Source: Bacteroidota bacterium (GTDB lineage: Bacteria > Bacteroidota > Bacteroidia > Palsa-965). From it: a stretch of DNA of 64,000 bases. This document shows positions 62,023-64,000 of the stretch, in pieces (the stretch's first letter is position 1; each line of letters opens with the position of its first letter). The DNA lies in assembly GCA_006218065.1 (NCBI GenBank), contig VBWE01000011.1, positions 22,994-86,993 on the forward strand. The letters run 5' to 3'. The notes below the pieces were generated by a model. That model saw only the letters and a program-made list of their open reading frames with translations. It made no database searches and was not told the origin of the DNA. A program made the position numbers and the translations under genes.

Positions 62023-62703
62023 ATGGCTAAAAGAAAAATTTCGGCTCTTCTTTTTTCGTTCCTGTTCCCGCTCCTGTGTTTGCTGCTTGTTGTTTTTCTT
62101 ACTGACAGGCCCTTATCCCTGCTTCCAAAAACAGCATTGAAAAACAAACGTGCGGTATTGGCCGTGCGGGATGATGTTACGCCGCTGCAGAAAACAGGTT
62201 CGCGTTTATTCACACTCGGCCTGTTGGATGAAACCTATTCGCATACCTGTTACATCACCGAAAATGACGACGACCACCGGGCTTTTGAAGATTCGCTTCA
62301 CAGGTTGCTGATTCAATACGATACCGTGGATATTTTCCTGCTCGCGCACGGCAACTATTATTACGAATATGCTTCGCGGATAGATTCGGTACTGCGGCAG
62401 AAGATCGGGCTGGTGTACAATACCGGTTGCGGGAATGCCTGGCAGTGGACGGAATGGATCGCACGCGGAGCCGATACATACATCGGGCATACGGGCGGAC
62501 AAAGCAGTTCGCCTTATTTTTATTTTTTCTTCCTGCGCCGCTGGTGCGCCGGTGAAAATGTACTGGAATCCACGATGCACGCCAATATGCTGATGCGTAA
62601 AAAACTCGTGCTCTTCGCCGGTGAAACGGGTAACGAAATCAGCAATGAATCGGAAGCGCTTATTTACGGAAACCGTTCGATCAAACTTGCCGCGGATGAG
62701 TAA
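62023..62703 (+). CDS. Membrane-anchored protein with a clan-CD (caspase/CHAT-like) signature
   Basis: 226 residues. One N-terminal hydrophobic helix (LLFSFLFPLLCLLLVVFL) anchors an extracytoplasmic domain. VDIFLLAHGNYYYE carries His109-Gly110, and LVYNTGCGNAW carries Cys136 at the end of the next strand. After that come IARGADTYIGHTGGQSSS and FYFFFLRRWCAGENVLESTMHANML. The order His-Gly, strand-Cys, A-x-GA-x-x-x-IG, aromatic helix and G-E-N/S-V-L-x-A/S-T is that of CHAT/gingipain-type clan-CD cysteine peptidases. No family name could be confirmed, and activity is inference. The next gene overlaps its end by 8 bp. Confidence 0.65.
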   Translation: MAKRKISALLFSFLFPLLCLLLVVFLTDRPLSLLPKTALKNKRAVLAVRDDVTPLQKTGSRLFTLGLLDETYSHTCYITENDDDHRAFEDSLHRLLIQYDTVDIFLLAHGNYYYEYASRIDSVLRQKIGLVYNTGCGNAWQWTEWIARGADTYIGHTGGQSSSPYFYFFFLRRWCAGENVLESTMHANMLMRKKLVLFAGETGNEISNESEALIYGNRSIKLAADE

Positions 62704-63016
62704 ACTCTTTCATTCCGTACCTGGACTTTTACTGCTGTCGGCTATGCTGGTCGTCAGTGCGACGCTGCTGTTGTGGCTCACCGCTTCACTGGCCTACCCG
62801 GGCGAAATCATCGGGGAAGGAACTGCGGCGATCCTCGTTAAACTATTTTTGCTGACCGGAAGCCTGGCCATATTGCCGGCCGGCCGGGCGACTTACCTCG
62901 CCGTGATGCACGCACGAAACTGGAAAATTATTTTTCCGCTGCTGGCCGCCCTGCCCGTTTTCCTGGCCGGCTGCGCTTTCTTTTACACGCTGTTGCTGGT
63001 AACGGGTTTCTGCTGA
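62696..63016 (+). CDS. Small integral membrane protein
   Basis: 106 residues from the ATG at 62696, overlapping the previous stop by 8 bp. Three hydrophobic segments (VPGLLLLSAMLVVSATLLLW, ILVKLFLLTGSLAILPAG, IIFPLLAALPVFLAGCAFFY) and short loops. Family unknown. Overlap with the clan-CD-like gene suggests they work together. Confidence 0.75.
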   Translation: MSKLFHSVPGLLLLSAMLVVSATLLLWLTASLAYPGEIIGEGTAAILVKLFLLTGSLAILPAGRATYLAVMHARNWKIIFPLLAALPVFLAGCAFFYTLLLVTGFC

Positions 63017-63019
63017 TAA

Positions 63020-64000
63020 TCAAAACGTATCAATACTGTTTACAGCGCCGTTCGCTTTATACACCTTGATTCTTTTCTGCCCGTTTTTCAAATACTCCAC
63101 GCAGAAAAAACCGGTTTGCTGATCGTCCTGGAATTTCGATTCGAATTTCTTTTTCTTTTTAAGCTTGCCGAGTTTGCTGCCTGCGCCGCTCACGATGAAC
63201 GTATTTCCGTTCGCCCTTGAAAAATACTGGAGGTTGTGATCGTGACCGCTGGCAACGGTGAGCCCTTTGTGTTTTTCAAGGACAGGAAGCAGGGCTTTTC
63301 TCATTTTTTTATAGCGCGGATGGATCATATCCTGCGACAGCAAACGATCCACACCGAGCCAGCCGAATATTTTGAGCGGCGTGTACGTAATCAATGCATG
63401 GAGCGGGTACAAATGACCCTGGTGTTCGCCATTGGTAAACATCGGGTGATGCATGGCGACGATCAGCTGTTCATTGTTTTTTTTCGCGGCGGTCAGCATG
63501 CTGTCGAGTTCCCGGGCCATGCGCGACAGGGTTCTTTTTCTTTTGCCGGGCGACATTTGCCCTCTGCCTCCTTTTATGCACGACTGCAGCGGCCATTGCG
63601 TATCGATCACGATCAGCCGGAATCCCGCAAAGGGCTGAACGGAAACCGGCCCGGGTATCTGCCCCGAAGGCAGGAATCGTTCTTCACGCGGATTCTTAAG
63701 ATAAGCGCAACTGTCGGCCAAAAGATTTTTCACTTCCAGTTCTTGTCTTTTCAGGGCGTATGCTCCTTTCCGCTTCTGCGCCAGCCAGTCGTGATTGCCG
63801 GGAATCACGTACGCGCTTCCGTGGAAATTTTCCAGTTGCTGCAGTTGCGCATGCACCCGGTTATATGCGGCCGTATCGCGGAAAGGATATGCCTTGTATT
63901 TTTTCGGAACGAAGCCTTTCGGATATACGTTGTCGCCGAGAAAAATCACGGCGGCGCTGTCGAGCCCGTTCAGCTGCCTGCCCAGCAACTGGAGCGCAGG
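63020..64000 (-). CDS. Metallophosphoesterase (calcineurin-like), partial at the window edge
   Basis: The frame is open to the last base of the window, so the N-terminus (with the first metal motif) is outside. What is visible contains IFLGDNVYPKGF (second metal motif), IPGNHDWL (third, GNHD), VAMHHPMFTNGEHQG (metal His) and ASGHDHNLQYF (GHDH). These define a binuclear metallophosphatase of the purple-acid-phosphatase-like group. Its C-terminus is basic (KKKKKFESKFQ). It converges on the small membrane protein gene with a 3-bp gap. Confidence 0.88.
   Translation of the reverse strand, partial: PALQLLGRQLNGLDSAAVIFLGDNVYPKGFVPKKYKAYPFRDTAAYNRVHAQLQQLENFHGSAYVIPGNHDWLAQKRKGAYALKRQELEVKNLLADSCAYLKNPREERFLPSGQIPGPVSVQPFAGFRLIVIDTQWPLQSCIKGGRGQMSPGKRKRTLSRMARELDSMLTAAKKNNEQLIVAMHHPMFTNGEHQGHLYPLHALITYTPLKIFGWLGVDRLLSQDMIHPRYKKMRKALLPVLEKHKGLTVASGHDHNLQYFSRANGNTFIVSGAGSKLGKLKKKKKFESKFQDDQQTGFFCVEYLKNGQKRIKVYKANGAVNSIDTF

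Noticed and set aside
2817..63638. The many long frames on the strand opposite to recognised genes
   Set aside because: They mirror GC-rich codon patterns of the real genes, have His/Arg/Phe-rich products without domains, and fully overlap genes with clear family motifs.

Overview
The window comes from a member of the Bacteroidota. Four secreted proteins end in type IX secretion system (T9SS) C-terminal sorting domains. Several genes are preceded by the Bacteroidota -7 promoter box TAnnTTTG, and Shine-Dalgarno sequences are essentially absent. DUF4290-murA and grpE-dnaJ neighbourhoods, a B. subtilis-like fadN-fadA-fadE set and many lipoproteins fit the same picture. I could not assign a genus. 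No rRNA, tRNA, CRISPR array, phage or insertion-sequence transposase was recognised.

Layout. 1-2387: a PNGase F-like T9SS protein interrupted by a frameshift and cut by the window edge. 2603-10372 (mostly minus): sigma-54 response regulator, AlgX/AlgJ-like plus MBOAT O-acetylation pair, Ppx/GppA phosphatase, ABC-2 exporter (permease plus frameshifted ATPase). 10760-16618: patatin-like lipase, dnaJ, grpE, TlpA-like thioredoxin, murA (Asp in place of the active-site Cys) and a frameshifted DUF4290 gene. 16775-29829: LamG/T9SS protein, LpxL-like acyltransferase, fatty-acid desaturase, helical hypothetical, M20 amidohydrolase, SIR2-like protein, a large propeller/outer-membrane-barrel fusion and a small secreted protein. 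29978-32669: an AT-richer island of SRPBCC and ArsR genes carrying two homologous attC-like sites, read as mobile gene cassettes. 33128-45815: threonine aldolase, subtilase, acyl-CoA synthetase, acyltransferase-3, a ParE-type toxin-antitoxin pair and fadN-fadA-fadE. 46201-50566: AT-richer paralogues of the helical hypothetical and of the LamG/T9SS protein. 51056-64000: CpsB/YwqE-like phosphatase, Tex, a lipoprotein, a further T9SS protein, gcvT, comB, an FGE-like lipoprotein, a MORN-like lipoprotein, a frameshifted S1/P1-nuclease/phospholipase C-like protein, a predicted membrane-anchored clan-CD peptidase-like protein and a metallophosphoesterase cut by the edge.

The most unusual content is between the genes. 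Many spacers are filled by hairpins whose arms are written in 7-base words. Two word positions are fixed at the start, three vary, and two are fixed per locus (ATnnnAA, ATnnnGA, ATnnnCG, ATnnnCA). The two arms of one hairpin sometimes differ by exactly one or exactly five whole words. Some of these word arms sit inside larger nested elements with conserved outer arms (10426-10683, 22896-23168, 54147-54360). A further family of roughly 160-220 bp terminal-inverted-repeat elements occurs at 19837-20057 and 21106-21268, with a fragment at 47738-47775. Several elements end flush with stop codons.

Four genes (near 1101, 10190, 16216 and 61770) are split by frameshifts, three of them with apparently missing codons. 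Either the assembly has local indel errors or these genes are decaying. The functional calls below rest on motif recognition only; no database search was possible.
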